From: an uncultured Pelagibacteraceae bacterium
GTDB lineage: Bacteria > Pseudomonadota > Alphaproteobacteria > Pelagibacterales > AG-422-B15
DNA: 60,134 nucleotides
Reading direction: 5' to 3'
Assembly (NCBI GenBank): GCA_902604225.1
Contig: CACKXV010000004.1
Location: 1 to 60,134, forward strand
The notes below the pieces were generated by a model. That model was not told where the DNA came from, did no database searches, and saw only the letters and a list, made by a program, of their open reading frames with translations. Shown here piece after piece: positions 1 to 8,225 of the stretch. How positions within the stretch are numbered: the first letter of the stretch is position 1; each line of letters opens with the position of its first letter. The position numbers and the translations under genes were made by a program.

Positions 1-36
1 ATAAAGTTGTACTAAAGAAATTATGAGGATTGGCTT

Positions 37-1359
37 TTGAAAATGAATATTAGCAAAACATTACAACTTCCTTGTGGTGTAGAGATAAAAAATAGATTTT
101 TAAAATCTGCAATGACTGAAGGAATTGCAAATAGTGATGCATCAGCTAACAATCGTCATGTAAAACTATATGAATGCTGGGCAAAAGGTGGTACAGGAAT
201 CTCTGTTACTGGCAATGTACAAATAGACCATAGGTACATTGAGCGTGCTGGAAATGTTGTTATAGAAGGAACACAATCTAATGAAAGATTAGCAGCTTTG
301 GCAAATTGGTCTCAGGCTGGAAAACAGAACAATACACAATTATGGATGCAACTCAGTCATGCTGGACGTCAAACCCCATTTTCTATAAATAAAAAATCTG
401 TAGCACCCTCAGTCAAACCTATGCCAACTTTAGGTGGAGTATTAAAATTTGGGGTACCCGAGGAACTCTCACATTCTCAAATTCTAAATATCATTGATAG
501 ATTTATTAATGCTGCAGAAATTGCAAAACAAACTGGATTTACTGGAGTACAACTACATTCAGCACATGGATATTTATTATCAGAATTTTTGTCTCCAAAT
601 ATAAATAATAGAACTGATCAATGGGGTGGCAGTATTGAAAATAGGTCAAGATTGTTGATTAGCATTATTGATGGGATTAGGACAAAAGTTGGAAATAGCT
701 TCCCCATATCTGTGAAATTAAACTCATCAGATTTTCAAAAGGGTGGTTTTACCCACGAAGAAAGTATTCAAGTCGCCAAATTACTTAACTCAACCTCATT
801 AGATTTACTTGAGATTTCTGGAGGCACATATGAAAATTTTGTAGCTTTAGAGATTGATTCTTTTAATCTAAAGAAAATGAAAAAAATAAAACCTCAAAGA
901 AGTACTTTAGTGCGGGAAGCTTATTTTTTAAAATATGCAGGGGAAATCAAAAAATTTCTTTCAATTCCCCTCGCGGTAACTGGAGGTTTTCGTACCGCTG
1001 ATGGAATGAATAGTGCACTTAATAGTGGAGCCTGTGATGTTATAGGCCTTGGAAGACCTTTATGCTCCGAACCTGAAATCATTAATGAATTAATTAGTGG
1101 AGATAGAAAATCGGCTACACTTTATGAAAACATTCTTCAATTTGGACCTTGGATACTTGGGCTAAACAGCCCGATTGCATTGATGAGATCCAATAATAAA
1201 GCAGCTCAAGTATATTGGTGCTATCGACAAATTTTAAAAATGGCTAATGGTGAAAAAGTTAATAATAAACTTAGTCTAACAAAAGCATTATTTGATCATT
1301 TTAGAGAAGATTCCGCAAACAGTAAAAAATACCAAAAATATTGGAGTGATTTAAACTGA
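37..1359 (+). CDS. Old yellow enzyme family NADH:flavin oxidoreductase
   Basis: FMN-dependent ene-reductase/NADH oxidase of the OYE family, probably cytosolic; the substrate cannot be read from sequence. The protein (440 aa) has an N-terminal TIM-barrel entry, QLSHAGRQ at about 105-112, the His pair in QLHSAHGYLLSEFLSP (H174, H177) and the following NRTDQWGGS/ENRSR stretch typical of the family. The C-terminal phosphate-binding loops TGGFRT and GLGRPL are also present. The last 65 residues extend beyond the minimal barrel, as in the longer 'NADH oxidase' members. A GAGG at 25-28 sits 8 nt before the TTG at 37, favouring that start over the ATG at 43. The stop overlaps the next gene. Confidence 0.9.
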   Translation: MKMNISKTLQLPCGVEIKNRFLKSAMTEGIANSDASANNRHVKLYECWAKGGTGISVTGNVQIDHRYIERAGNVVIEGTQSNERLAALANWSQAGKQNNTQLWMQLSHAGRQTPFSINKKSVAPSVKPMPTLGGVLKFGVPEELSHSQILNIIDRFINAAEIAKQTGFTGVQLHSAHGYLLSEFLSPNINNRTDQWGGSIENRSRLLISIIDGIRTKVGNSFPISVKLNSSDFQKGGFTHEESIQVAKLLNSTSLDLLEISGGTYENFVALEIDSFNLKKMKKIKPQRSTLVREAYFLKYAGEIKKFLSIPLAVTGGFRTADGMNSALNSGACDVIGLGRPLCSEPEIINELISGDRKSATLYENILQFGPWILGLNSPIALMRSNNKAAQVYWCYRQILKMANGEKVNNKLSLTKALFDHFREDSANSKKYQKYWSDLN

Positions 1360-1883
1360 AAAAATTAATTATCCTTTTAATTCTTATTTCTAATTTCGCT
1401 CATGCAGATCAAAAAGATGATCGCTTAAGTGAACTTTTTGATAAATTATTTTTAAGCACAAATAATATGGAAGCCAGTAGGCTTCTGTTTAATATTTGGG
1501 ATATATGGTCTATAGCCGATAAACAAGAAACTCAAATTATATTTGATGAGGCTAATCAATTTATGGACGATGGAGAACTAGATAGTGCAGTTGAATTATT
1601 TACAAAAGTTATTAAGCAAAGCCCAGAATTTGCCGAAGGGTGGAACAAGAGAGCGACTGTCTATTTTTTAAAAGGTGAATTTAATAAATCTATATCAGAT
1701 ATTGAAAAAACATTATATCTTGAGCCCCGTCATTTTGGCGCACTTGATGGTTTAGCCGAAATTTACTTAATTAAAGATGACCTGGTAGGTGCAGCGGCTA
1801 CATATCGACGAATTTTAGAAATTATTCCCTCAAGTAAAAAATCTCAAGACAGATTAAGATTAATTAATGATTTATTAGTTTGA
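1356..1883 (+). CDS. Exported tetratricopeptide-repeat protein (apparent CTG start)
   Basis: A small TPR protein, probably a periplasmic interaction module of unknown partner. The first ATG in frame is at 1467. The frame is open back to a TGA at 1347, and translation from CTG 1356 adds a textbook signal peptide (Met-Lys-Lys, a hydrophobic Leu/Ile core, then AHA before DQKDD). GGAG at 1343-1346 is 9 nt upstream, and CTG forms a CTGA overlap with the preceding stop, so I take CTG as the start (175 aa). Three TPR-like helix pairs follow: FDEANQFMDDGELDSA, then WNKRATVYFLKGEFNKS, then LAEIYLIKDDLVGAA. The ending TGATG couples it to the SRAP gene. The TPR call is firm; the CTG start is inference. 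Confidence 0.75.
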   Translation: MKKLIILLILISNFAHADQKDDRLSELFDKLFLSTNNMEASRLLFNIWDIWSIADKQETQIIFDEANQFMDDGELDSAVELFTKVIKQSPEFAEGWNKRATVYFLKGEFNKSISDIEKTLYLEPRHFGALDGLAEIYLIKDDLVGAAATYRRILEIIPSSKKSQDRLRLINDLLV

Positions 1884-2443
1884 TGTGTGGACGTTACGTA
1901 CTTTCAGATACAGAAGCAGTTGAAAAAAAATTTAAAACTAAAGTATCAGCATCATTTAATATCGCACCATCACATGATGTTTTGGTACTAAAACCAAACC
2001 CTGAAATGATTAAGTGGTCTTACTCTCCAAAATGGAAAGAAGATATGCACCTTATTAACTGTCGCCATGAAACATTACTTGAAAAGCCGTCTTTTAAAGG
2101 TTCCATGCGATGTGTTTTTGTTGCAAATGGATGGATTGAATGGAAAAGATTAAAAAACGAAAAAAAACCTTTTTTTCATTCTATAAAGACTGAACTCATT
2201 TATTTTGCTGGAATCTACAATTTAACAAGTGGATGTGCGGTTGTAACTTGTCAATCATCTCAACATATTGCTCAAGTTCATCATCGTCAGCCATTGTTGT
2301 TAGAAGAAAAACAGATAGGTGAATGGCTAACGGGCAAGCATCAAATAGAAAGAAAAAAAGATGATCAAGTTGATATTTATGAAATATCTAAACAAATAAA
2401 TAGTCCAAAAAATAATAACAGCCAGTTGTTAGAACAAATTTAA
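1883..2443 (+). CDS. SRAP-family (HMCES/YedK) abasic-site crosslink protein
   Basis: SOS-response-associated peptidase family, which protects abasic sites in single-stranded DNA by forming a thiazolidine crosslink with its N-terminal cysteine. The ATG at 1883 gives MCGRY, so Cys2 becomes N-terminal after Met removal. A TTG three bases earlier would bury it, and I reject that start. Family residues are present: N26 in SFNIAPS, the RHETLLEKPSF stretch (61-71), E86 in GWIEWK and H133 in HHRQP. At 186 aa it is shorter than the usual 220 or so, mostly by loop loss. It overlaps the TPR stop by one base. Confidence 0.92.
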   Translation: MCGRYVLSDTEAVEKKFKTKVSASFNIAPSHDVLVLKPNPEMIKWSYSPKWKEDMHLINCRHETLLEKPSFKGSMRCVFVANGWIEWKRLKNEKKPFFHSIKTELIYFAGIYNLTSGCAVVTCQSSQHIAQVHHRQPLLLEEKQIGEWLTGKHQIERKKDDQVDIYEISKQINSPKNNNSQLLEQI

Positions 2444-2459
2444 ATTATATAATTCGTTC

Positions 2460-4064
2460 ATGAGTAAGTTTTATCATTTCATAGACAGCACATTTATAGA
2501 CTTAGGAAGACAGTTTAAGCTAAGTTACTTACCACCACTCATGATTTACTTAGCTGCTGGTGTTGCTGGATTAACTGGCATTGTTGGAACTTTTTTTGTT
2601 AAAGACTATCTCAATTTATCTGCTGCATTTCTGGCAGGTCTTGGTTTTTGGGCTGGAATTCCGTGGGCCTTAAAAATGCCTTTAGGTCATTTAGTTGATT
2701 TGATTTGGGAGCGAAAAAATTATCTTGTATATATAGGAGCTTCATTAATCGCCGTAAGCCTTGGTATAATGTATGGTCTAATTGCCCACACAGGGTTTAT
2801 GTCGCAATTCCTCAATATTGAAACCTGGTATGTGATCAGTGTATTGCTTGCACCAATTGGATATGTTGTACAAGACGTCGTAGCTGATGCAATGACTGTT
2901 GAAGCTGTTCCAAGTTTAGATGAAGAAGGCAAACTTTATTCACCTGAGTTAATAAAAAATATGCATACCACAATGCAAACTTTGGGAAGGTTTGCAATCA
3001 TTGGAGGTACTGTTGTTGTTGCTTTAATCAATGTAATCATTTTCAGTAGTGTTGAAGCTGAAACAGAGCAAGAAAAAATACTTTTATATGCAAATATTTA
3101 TCTCTTTGCATTGATCATCCCTTTAATTTCAGTACTAGGCGTATTTCTCTCAATTTATCTTAAAAACAAAAGAAGAAATAAATTATCAAATGCTGGTGTT
3201 GAAGAGAAGATAGAGAGTGAGGAAACAAAAGTTGATTGGTGGATACTTGGGGGGTCACTTATTTTTGTCATATTTACTCTTACTGTAGGTGGCTTCAATC
3301 TTCCTTATGCTCAAGAGATCGTGTTTGTAGGATCAGTAAGCATTATTTTCTTTTTGATGGCTAAGTTAATGCGAGAGTTGCCTGAATCAATGCGACTAAC
3401 TATTTTAGGAACTGCAATAATAATATTTATTTTTAGAGCAATGCCAGGTCCTGGTGCAGGTTTGACTTGGTTTGAAATAGATAATTTAGGTTTTGATGAA
3501 CAATTTTTTTCAGTCCTTTCATTACTTGCATCATTTCTAACTTTGTTGGGAATTATTATTCTAAGACCGTTTATGGTAAATAACTCGATTGCAAAGATTA
3601 TTGTAATTTTATCTATTGCTGGGGCAGTTTTATTTTTGCCAAGTGTTGGTATGTATTATGGATTTCATCAGTGGACAGCTTCCTTAACAAATGATGTAGT
3701 TGATGCGCGTTTCATAGCTATTTTTAATACTGCTCTTGAATCACCTTTGGGGCAAGTATCGATGATACCATTGCTTGCTTGGATTGCGAGAAATGCGCCC
3801 GCTCATCTTAAAGCGACATTTTTTGCTGTATTTGCCTCTTTTACTAATCTTGCTCTATCTGCAAGTTCATTGTTTACAAAATACCTCAATCAAATTTATG
3901 AGGTCACTAGGGAAGTAAAGGACAAAATTACAAATGAAATTCTTTCAGTTGCAGATTACTCTGAATTGGGCATTTTACTTATTGTGATAACACTACTCAC
4001 CCTTTTGGTCCCAATATTTTCTGTTATAATTATTCAGAAAACAAGATTGAAAACAAATGAGTAA
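2460..4064 (+). CDS. MFS permease, folate/biopterin-transporter (BT1)-like
   Basis: An inner-membrane carrier of 534 aa with about 12 hydrophobic segments and a charged cytoplasmic loop near residues 235-260. GIPWALKMPLGHLVDLIW near 65-85 and QDVVADAMTVEA near 140-150 resemble conserved positions of the BT1/FBT branch of the major facilitator superfamily. The substrate is not evident: BT1 relatives carry pteridines or folates, but many bacterial members are uncharacterised. The gene follows SRAP with a 16-nt gap. The small downstream membrane ORF may be co-transcribed. The MFS assignment is good and the subfamily is a weaker call. Confidence 0.7.
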   Translation: MSKFYHFIDSTFIDLGRQFKLSYLPPLMIYLAAGVAGLTGIVGTFFVKDYLNLSAAFLAGLGFWAGIPWALKMPLGHLVDLIWERKNYLVYIGASLIAVSLGIMYGLIAHTGFMSQFLNIETWYVISVLLAPIGYVVQDVVADAMTVEAVPSLDEEGKLYSPELIKNMHTTMQTLGRFAIIGGTVVVALINVIIFSSVEAETEQEKILLYANIYLFALIIPLISVLGVFLSIYLKNKRRNKLSNAGVEEKIESEETKVDWWILGGSLIFVIFTLTVGGFNLPYAQEIVFVGSVSIIFFLMAKLMRELPESMRLTILGTAIIIFIFRAMPGPGAGLTWFEIDNLGFDEQFFSVLSLLASFLTLLGIIILRPFMVNNSIAKIIVILSIAGAVLFLPSVGMYYGFHQWTASLTNDVVDARFIAIFNTALESPLGQVSMIPLLAWIARNAPAHLKATFFAVFASFTNLALSASSLFTKYLNQIYEVTREVKDKITNEILSVADYSELGILLIVITLLTLLVPIFSVIIIQKTRLKTNE

Positions 4065-4073
4065 AATTAATTT

Positions 4074-4241
4074 ATGAAGAATGTTCTGCAGATACTTGGA
4101 GTTTTTTTTATTGGTGCATTAATTGGTTTTATACTCATGGGTTTTGGTTTGTCAGTTGATGTATCGATGATGGCAGGTACCGCTGTGATATTGGTTTTAG
4201 CTTATTTAGTCACAAAGCAAAATAACAAGGGGAAGAAATAA
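4074..4241 (+). CDS. Small two-helix membrane protein, hypothetical
   Basis: A 55-aa ORF starting at the ATG at 4074 and ending in TAA directly before the GST start. It consists of two hydrophobic segments (about residues 5-25 and 32-47) and a basic tail KQNNKGKK, which predicts two transmembrane helices with the C-terminus in the cytoplasm. It fills the gap between the MFS gene (9 nt upstream) and the GST gene (0 nt downstream), so it is very probably in the same transcript. Its end also supplies the GGGGAAG ribosome-binding site of the GST. I do not recognise a family. Confidence 0.6.
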   Translation: MKNVLQILGVFFIGALIGFILMGFGLSVDVSMMAGTAVILVLAYLVTKQNNKGKK

Positions 4242-5096
4242 ATGGCAACTATTCCAAGTGAGCAGATTAAAACTAAAGAAATATTAGACTGGAAGGGTTT
4301 ACACTTACTCAATTTTAGAACATCTTCTTGTTCACAAAAACTTCGAATTTACCTTAACTTAAAAAAAATCAGTTGGACTTCGCACAGTGTAAATCTCGCA
4401 GCAGGAAAAAATTATACAGAATGGTTTTTAGGTATCAATCCTAAAGGGCTCATTCCAGTACTTGTGGATGATGGGCATGTTGAAATAGAAAGCAATGACA
4501 TACTAATGTATCTTGAAAAAAAATACCCTCAAAATCCTTTAATCGACGAGCATGAAGAGGAAAATATGAACACTCTTCTTAAAGATGAGGATGTTCTTCA
4601 TGAAGACATTAGAAACATTGCTTATCGTTATATGTTTGGTGGTCTAGGCAAAAAGAGCTCTAAGGGACTTGAAGTATTCAAAAACTATAAATCTTCTAAT
4701 TCTGAACTTGATAAACTTAAGATGAAAGAGGTCGAATTTTATGAGACCTATGGTGAAGAAGGAATTACTGATGACGCTGTAAAACAGTCATTGGTTAAAT
4801 TTTGTGAGCGTTACGACAAATTTGAAGGCCGTCTAACTAACCAAAAATATTTAATGGGCGATAAGCTTTCGTTGCTAGACCTTGCATGGTTTATTTACTC
4901 ATATCGACTCTATGTATCTGGATTTCCTTTTCGTAAGTTTTATCCACATGTATCAAATTGGTTTCATAATCTTTATTCACAAAATGAATTTTATAAGGAA
5001 GTAAACGATCCTTTGATTCTAAAATTAATTAGGCAGTATGCAAAAATAACAACAGCGCTTAATGCAAGATCAATAAAGGCATTAATGCCAAACTAA
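4242..5096 (+). CDS. Glutathione S-transferase family protein
   Basis: Cytosolic GST fold, 284 aa. The thioredoxin-like domain (about 18-95) has the active-site region RTSSCSQKLRIYL (S28/S29/C30), the cis-Pro in GLIPVLV (P72) and the glutathione-binding ES pair in IESNDILMYLE (E83-S84). A charged insertion of about 80 residues follows before the helical domain, whose N-capping segment KLSLLDLAW is near 205. The insertion makes it longer than typical GSTs (about 200-230 aa). It could be a transferase, a thiol reductase or a non-catalytic GST. The stop shares one base with the next start (TAATG), indicating translational coupling to the propeller-like protein. Confidence 0.85.
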   Translation: MATIPSEQIKTKEILDWKGLHLLNFRTSSCSQKLRIYLNLKKISWTSHSVNLAAGKNYTEWFLGINPKGLIPVLVDDGHVEIESNDILMYLEKKYPQNPLIDEHEEENMNTLLKDEDVLHEDIRNIAYRYMFGGLGKKSSKGLEVFKNYKSSNSELDKLKMKEVEFYETYGEEGITDDAVKQSLVKFCERYDKFEGRLTNQKYLMGDKLSLLDLAWFIYSYRLYVSGFPFRKFYPHVSNWFHNLYSQNEFYKEVNDPLILKLIRQYAKITTALNARSIKALMPN

Positions 5097-6412
5097 TGAC
5101 CAAAGATCGTGACGTTAAACTTGAGGGATATTACAAATCCCATTGGCCAGTAGAATGTGGTGGTAACCGAAGACAAAAAGCTGCCAATGGACGACTGGAT
5201 GTAAAAAATAAACAAGCACGTGTGCAAAGTATTCGTAACGAAAGATGGAATGTTATGACCATTTTTCGAGAGCGCGAAGAACTTTTTCTTGGAGGCACTA
5301 TGCCAAGTTTTACTGGTCCGCCTCCTTTTGGTTGGGTTCAAAAAATTGATCCTCAAACTCTTGAAGTTATTAATGAGACACCTCGACTTCCCTGCGGTGA
5401 GCATGTTTGGTGTGGAGCCATTACTGCCCATCAAAACGGCAACATTATTAAAGTTAATGGCAATTACATGCATAGTATTACTAATCAATGTGAAGTCGAC
5501 ATTGAAAAAAAGCTTCCAATTGACCAAGCACATAACGGGTTATTGGTCTTATCTGATGGTTCTATTGTAACCAAAGATCTTCGCCTTGAGGGGCAGGGCA
5601 GGTCAACCATCACGCGACTGAATGATAAGCTAGAGTTAATGCATGAACCTTTTTTATTACCTGAAGGTTCAATGGGTAGAATCGCTTCAGATAAAAATGA
5701 TGATGGTGAATTTATCTACATACCTGGAATAGAAAAAATATGGAAAATAAGAGTTGATGAAAAGCTTTCTGTGGATGGAAGTTGGTCGCCAACTTATCGT
5801 TCAACCGATGATGATCAAGGCTTATCTTGGGACGGGTGTATTTCAGATGGATCCATGTGGCTAATGAATAACGGCGATATAGACTCACTGAGAGCAATAT
5901 ACTCAACTCATCCTAATGGTAGGTTTAATAAAGCGCCTAAGGAACTAAGTTGGAGAAGAAGCGCTCCTTGGAGCTGTAAGCAGAGATTGTATAAATTTGA
6001 TCTTAATTCTAATGAATTTCAGTATATAGAGCCATTTGAAAAATCTGGAGGTGGTATAATAGCCCCTCCTGTAAATATACCAGAACATAACGTATGTATT
6101 TGTTGGGATAGTATTAATGGGGGACTAGCAGGCATTGATACCACAGCAAAAAAACTCGATCTTTCCTGGAAAATTGATGATATCCGTCCAACAATGCAGC
6201 CTGTTGTTTTTCCTGAAAGCAAAGAACTAGTTATTAATAGTTTTGAAGAAAATGATGATAAATTGGTTGTGATTGATTTAACTAATGGCAATATTTTAGA
6301 TAAAGTTTCTCTTAAGTCGCCGTTAGCAAATGGTATGTTTTTAACCCCCGGTTTTAATAATGATATCATCTACTGCTCAACAAGAACCTTTGCTCGAGTT
6401 TCGTGGGAATAA
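5096..6412 (+). CDS. Uncharacterised beta-propeller-like protein coupled to GST
   Basis: I do not recognise a characterised family. The 438-aa protein has no signal peptide or membrane segment. It shows recurrent blades with short strands and Gly/Asp/Trp-rich turns, for example HNGLLVLSDGSIVTKDL, GEFIYIPGIEKIWKI, KKLDLSWKIDDIRPT and DKLVVIDLTNGNILDKV, resembling SMP-30/quinoprotein-type propellers. CGEHVWCGAIT and NVCICWDS add cysteines that could bind a metal or a thiol ligand. Its start overlaps the GST stop by one base, so the two products are made in a coupled way and may act together, perhaps on a glutathionylated or small organic substrate. That functional link is inference. Confidence 0.6.
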   Translation: MTKDRDVKLEGYYKSHWPVECGGNRRQKAANGRLDVKNKQARVQSIRNERWNVMTIFREREELFLGGTMPSFTGPPPFGWVQKIDPQTLEVINETPRLPCGEHVWCGAITAHQNGNIIKVNGNYMHSITNQCEVDIEKKLPIDQAHNGLLVLSDGSIVTKDLRLEGQGRSTITRLNDKLELMHEPFLLPEGSMGRIASDKNDDGEFIYIPGIEKIWKIRVDEKLSVDGSWSPTYRSTDDDQGLSWDGCISDGSMWLMNNGDIDSLRAIYSTHPNGRFNKAPKELSWRRSAPWSCKQRLYKFDLNSNEFQYIEPFEKSGGGIIAPPVNIPEHNVCICWDSINGGLAGIDTTAKKLDLSWKIDDIRPTMQPVVFPESKELVINSFEENDDKLVVIDLTNGNILDKVSLKSPLANGMFLTPGFNNDIIYCSTRTFARVSWE

Positions 6413-6466
6413 GATATGATTAATTTTTAATCTTTCTAAATTTGTCCCCTTTTGTAAAATTCTAGT

Positions 6467-7639
6467 GTGTTTGAAAAAATTAAAAAATTATTTAATGAGA
6501 ATTCGGTAAAAAATTGTCATTTTATTTATTTAAAAAAAAATGATGATAATTTTGTGAGTAATTCTATTTCTTTTGGCAAATCTCACTGGAATAATGAAGA
6601 TGATCTAAATGGTGATCATATATTTAGATTAATGTCTATGAGCAAACCAATAACAGCTCTGGCAGCAATGCAATTAGTTGAAATGGGTAAATTAAATTTG
6701 GATTCACCGGCTGAGGAAATTCTTCCTGAATTAGCAAATATCCCAGTATTGACCGATGATAATAGGCTAGTCAAACAGACTAAATCAATCACATTAAGGC
6801 ACTTAATGTCACATACATCAGGATTTGCATATAATTCACTAATGATGATTACTTCCAAGAAATTTAGAGGGTTGTCTACCTTTATGAAATTATATTTATT
6901 TATTAAAGGAATAGTTACATACATCTATCCATTTTCAAAAGGACCAAGACTATTTGAAGCTGGAACTAATTTTAAATATGGTACTGGACTTGGATTTGTA
7001 GGTATGATGATTGAAAAGGTTTCAGGTCAATCATTAGAAGAATATTGTAAAGAAAATATTTTTAATCCTCTAAATATGACAAATACTTTTTTTACCATTC
7101 CCAAAGAAAAAAAACATAAAATTGTACCCTTAGGTATTAGACAGGGAAAAAAATCTAAAGTGATTAGAAAAATGCCCTTCGTAGGTCAGCCCTACTTGCG
7201 ATTTTGGAGAAAATCATACTATGGAGGGACTGAAATCTTTAGTTCGCCCAATGACTTCGCAAAGTTTGTACAATGTCTAATGAATAAAGGAAGTTTTAAT
7301 GGTCATCAAATTATCTCCGAATTAAGTTTCAACGAAATGGTAAAACCAGGGGATTTTGATCAAATGTTTGAGAGAGATGACAACTATAATTTTTTAATGG
7401 GCGAAAATGGTAGAATAAAAAACAAGATGAATAGATATGGGTTAGGTTTAACCATATCTTTTGATCCTAATGATTCTCGGCCTGTAGGATCAATTGCTCA
7501 CGGCGGTGCTGCTTGTACATTCTTTAGCTTTAATTTAGAAAAACAAAAGGGGGCCCTGATTTTTTCAAATTTCTATCCCTATAATGATAAAGAATGGCAC
7601 GACATGGTTGTAGCTTTTGAAAAAGAAGTTTATGCATAA
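6467..7639 (+). CDS. Serine hydrolase, class C beta-lactamase/PBP4*-like
   Basis: A beta-lactamase-fold serine hydrolase of 390 aa starting at GTG. The nucleophile motif SxxK is S57-M-S-K60 in RLMSMSKPITALAA. The YxN-equivalent is Y171-G-T, with Thr in place of Asn, and the third motif is HGG (AHGGAACTFF) near residue 347. There is no convincing signal peptide, which argues for a cytosolic esterase or D-amino-acid peptidase rather than an antibiotic resistance enzyme. LSMSK plus LMSHTSGF is typical of the esterase/6-aminohexanoate-type branch. A run of nine A near 6532-6540 lies inside the gene. No clear ribosome-binding site precedes the GTG. Confidence 0.85.
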   Translation: MFEKIKKLFNENSVKNCHFIYLKKNDDNFVSNSISFGKSHWNNEDDLNGDHIFRLMSMSKPITALAAMQLVEMGKLNLDSPAEEILPELANIPVLTDDNRLVKQTKSITLRHLMSHTSGFAYNSLMMITSKKFRGLSTFMKLYLFIKGIVTYIYPFSKGPRLFEAGTNFKYGTGLGFVGMMIEKVSGQSLEEYCKENIFNPLNMTNTFFTIPKEKKHKIVPLGIRQGKKSKVIRKMPFVGQPYLRFWRKSYYGGTEIFSSPNDFAKFVQCLMNKGSFNGHQIISELSFNEMVKPGDFDQMFERDDNYNFLMGENGRIKNKMNRYGLGLTISFDPNDSRPVGSIAHGGAACTFFSFNLEKQKGALIFSNFYPYNDKEWHDMVVAFEKEVYA

Positions 7640-7670
7640 TCGATTAAATTAATAATAAAGGAGAAATCAT

Positions 7671-7967
7671 ATGGAATTTTGTAATGCTGTTAGGGCTAAA
7701 GTCAAAGAAGGTTGCGAAGAAGAATATTTGGAAATCAATAAAAGTTTTGAAAATTTACCTGGCCAAAAGATTAGTCGTCTTTTCAAAACAGGAGACAGAA
7801 CTTATTGCTATATCGGTATTTGGGAGTCAGAAGAGGCAATTGCTGCGCAGAGAGATGCAATGATTGCAAATTTAGACAAGATGAGGCACGTTCTAGAAGA
7901 ACTATCACCTGAATTAGGTGTAACTGATCCTGTTTCAGGTACAGTTGTTCTTGATTATGAGGGGTAA
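7671..7967 (+). CDS. ABM-domain (antibiotic biosynthesis monooxygenase-like) protein
   Basis: A 98-aa dimeric alpha/beta-barrel protein. The order strand (CNAVRAKVKEG), helix (EEEYLEINKSF), strand pair (ISRLFKTGDRTYCYIGIWES) and helix (EAIAAQRDAMIANLDKM) matches the ABM ferredoxin-like fold, in which such small proteins act as monooxygenases, heme-degrading enzymes or lyases. No catalytic residues can be assigned from sequence. A strong AAGGAG at 7660-7665 precedes the ATG, one of the best ribosome-binding sites in the window, so expression may be high. Confidence 0.7.
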   Translation: MEFCNAVRAKVKEGCEEEYLEINKSFENLPGQKISRLFKTGDRTYCYIGIWESEEAIAAQRDAMIANLDKMRHVLEELSPELGVTDPVSGTVVLDYEG

Positions 7968-7986
7968 ATCAGGTTAGTATCTTGAT

Positions 7987-8118
7987 ATGAATCTAGATCT
8001 ACCTGAGCTGTTATTTGGCATTCCATTACATTTAACACTTTTGTGTATTTCTAAATTATATGCAAACAGGTCATATGATGAAGCAGCAGGATATTTTAGT
8101 AAGGCGGGTAAAGTTTAA
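7987..8118 (+). CDS. Possible 43-aa ORF in an otherwise gene-poor gap
   Basis: Between the ABM gene and the methyltransferase there are about 258 bases. The only plausible coding stretch is this ATG-to-TAA ORF, with a hydrophobic start (LDLPELLFGIPLHL) and a more polar end (RSYDEAAGYFSKAGK). It has no obvious ribosome-binding site and no family I recognise. It may be a small protein, a decayed gene tail or chance. Bases 8119-8225 downstream show nothing recognisable. Confidence 0.2.
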   Translation: MNLDLPELLFGIPLHLTLLCISKLYANRSYDEAAGYFSKAGKV

Positions 8119-8225
8119 AAATTTATTACCACCTGTAATTAAGCTAGTCATCAAAAGAAAATGCAATCTAAGTTTTATTGACTTAAACAAAACCATCAGA
8201 TCATCTAAAACATATCATTAACAAT

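Noticed and set aside
5093-5533. A 146-codon minus-strand frame opposite the propeller-like gene
   Set aside because: Antisense shadow of a well-formed coding gene that is translationally coupled to the GST.
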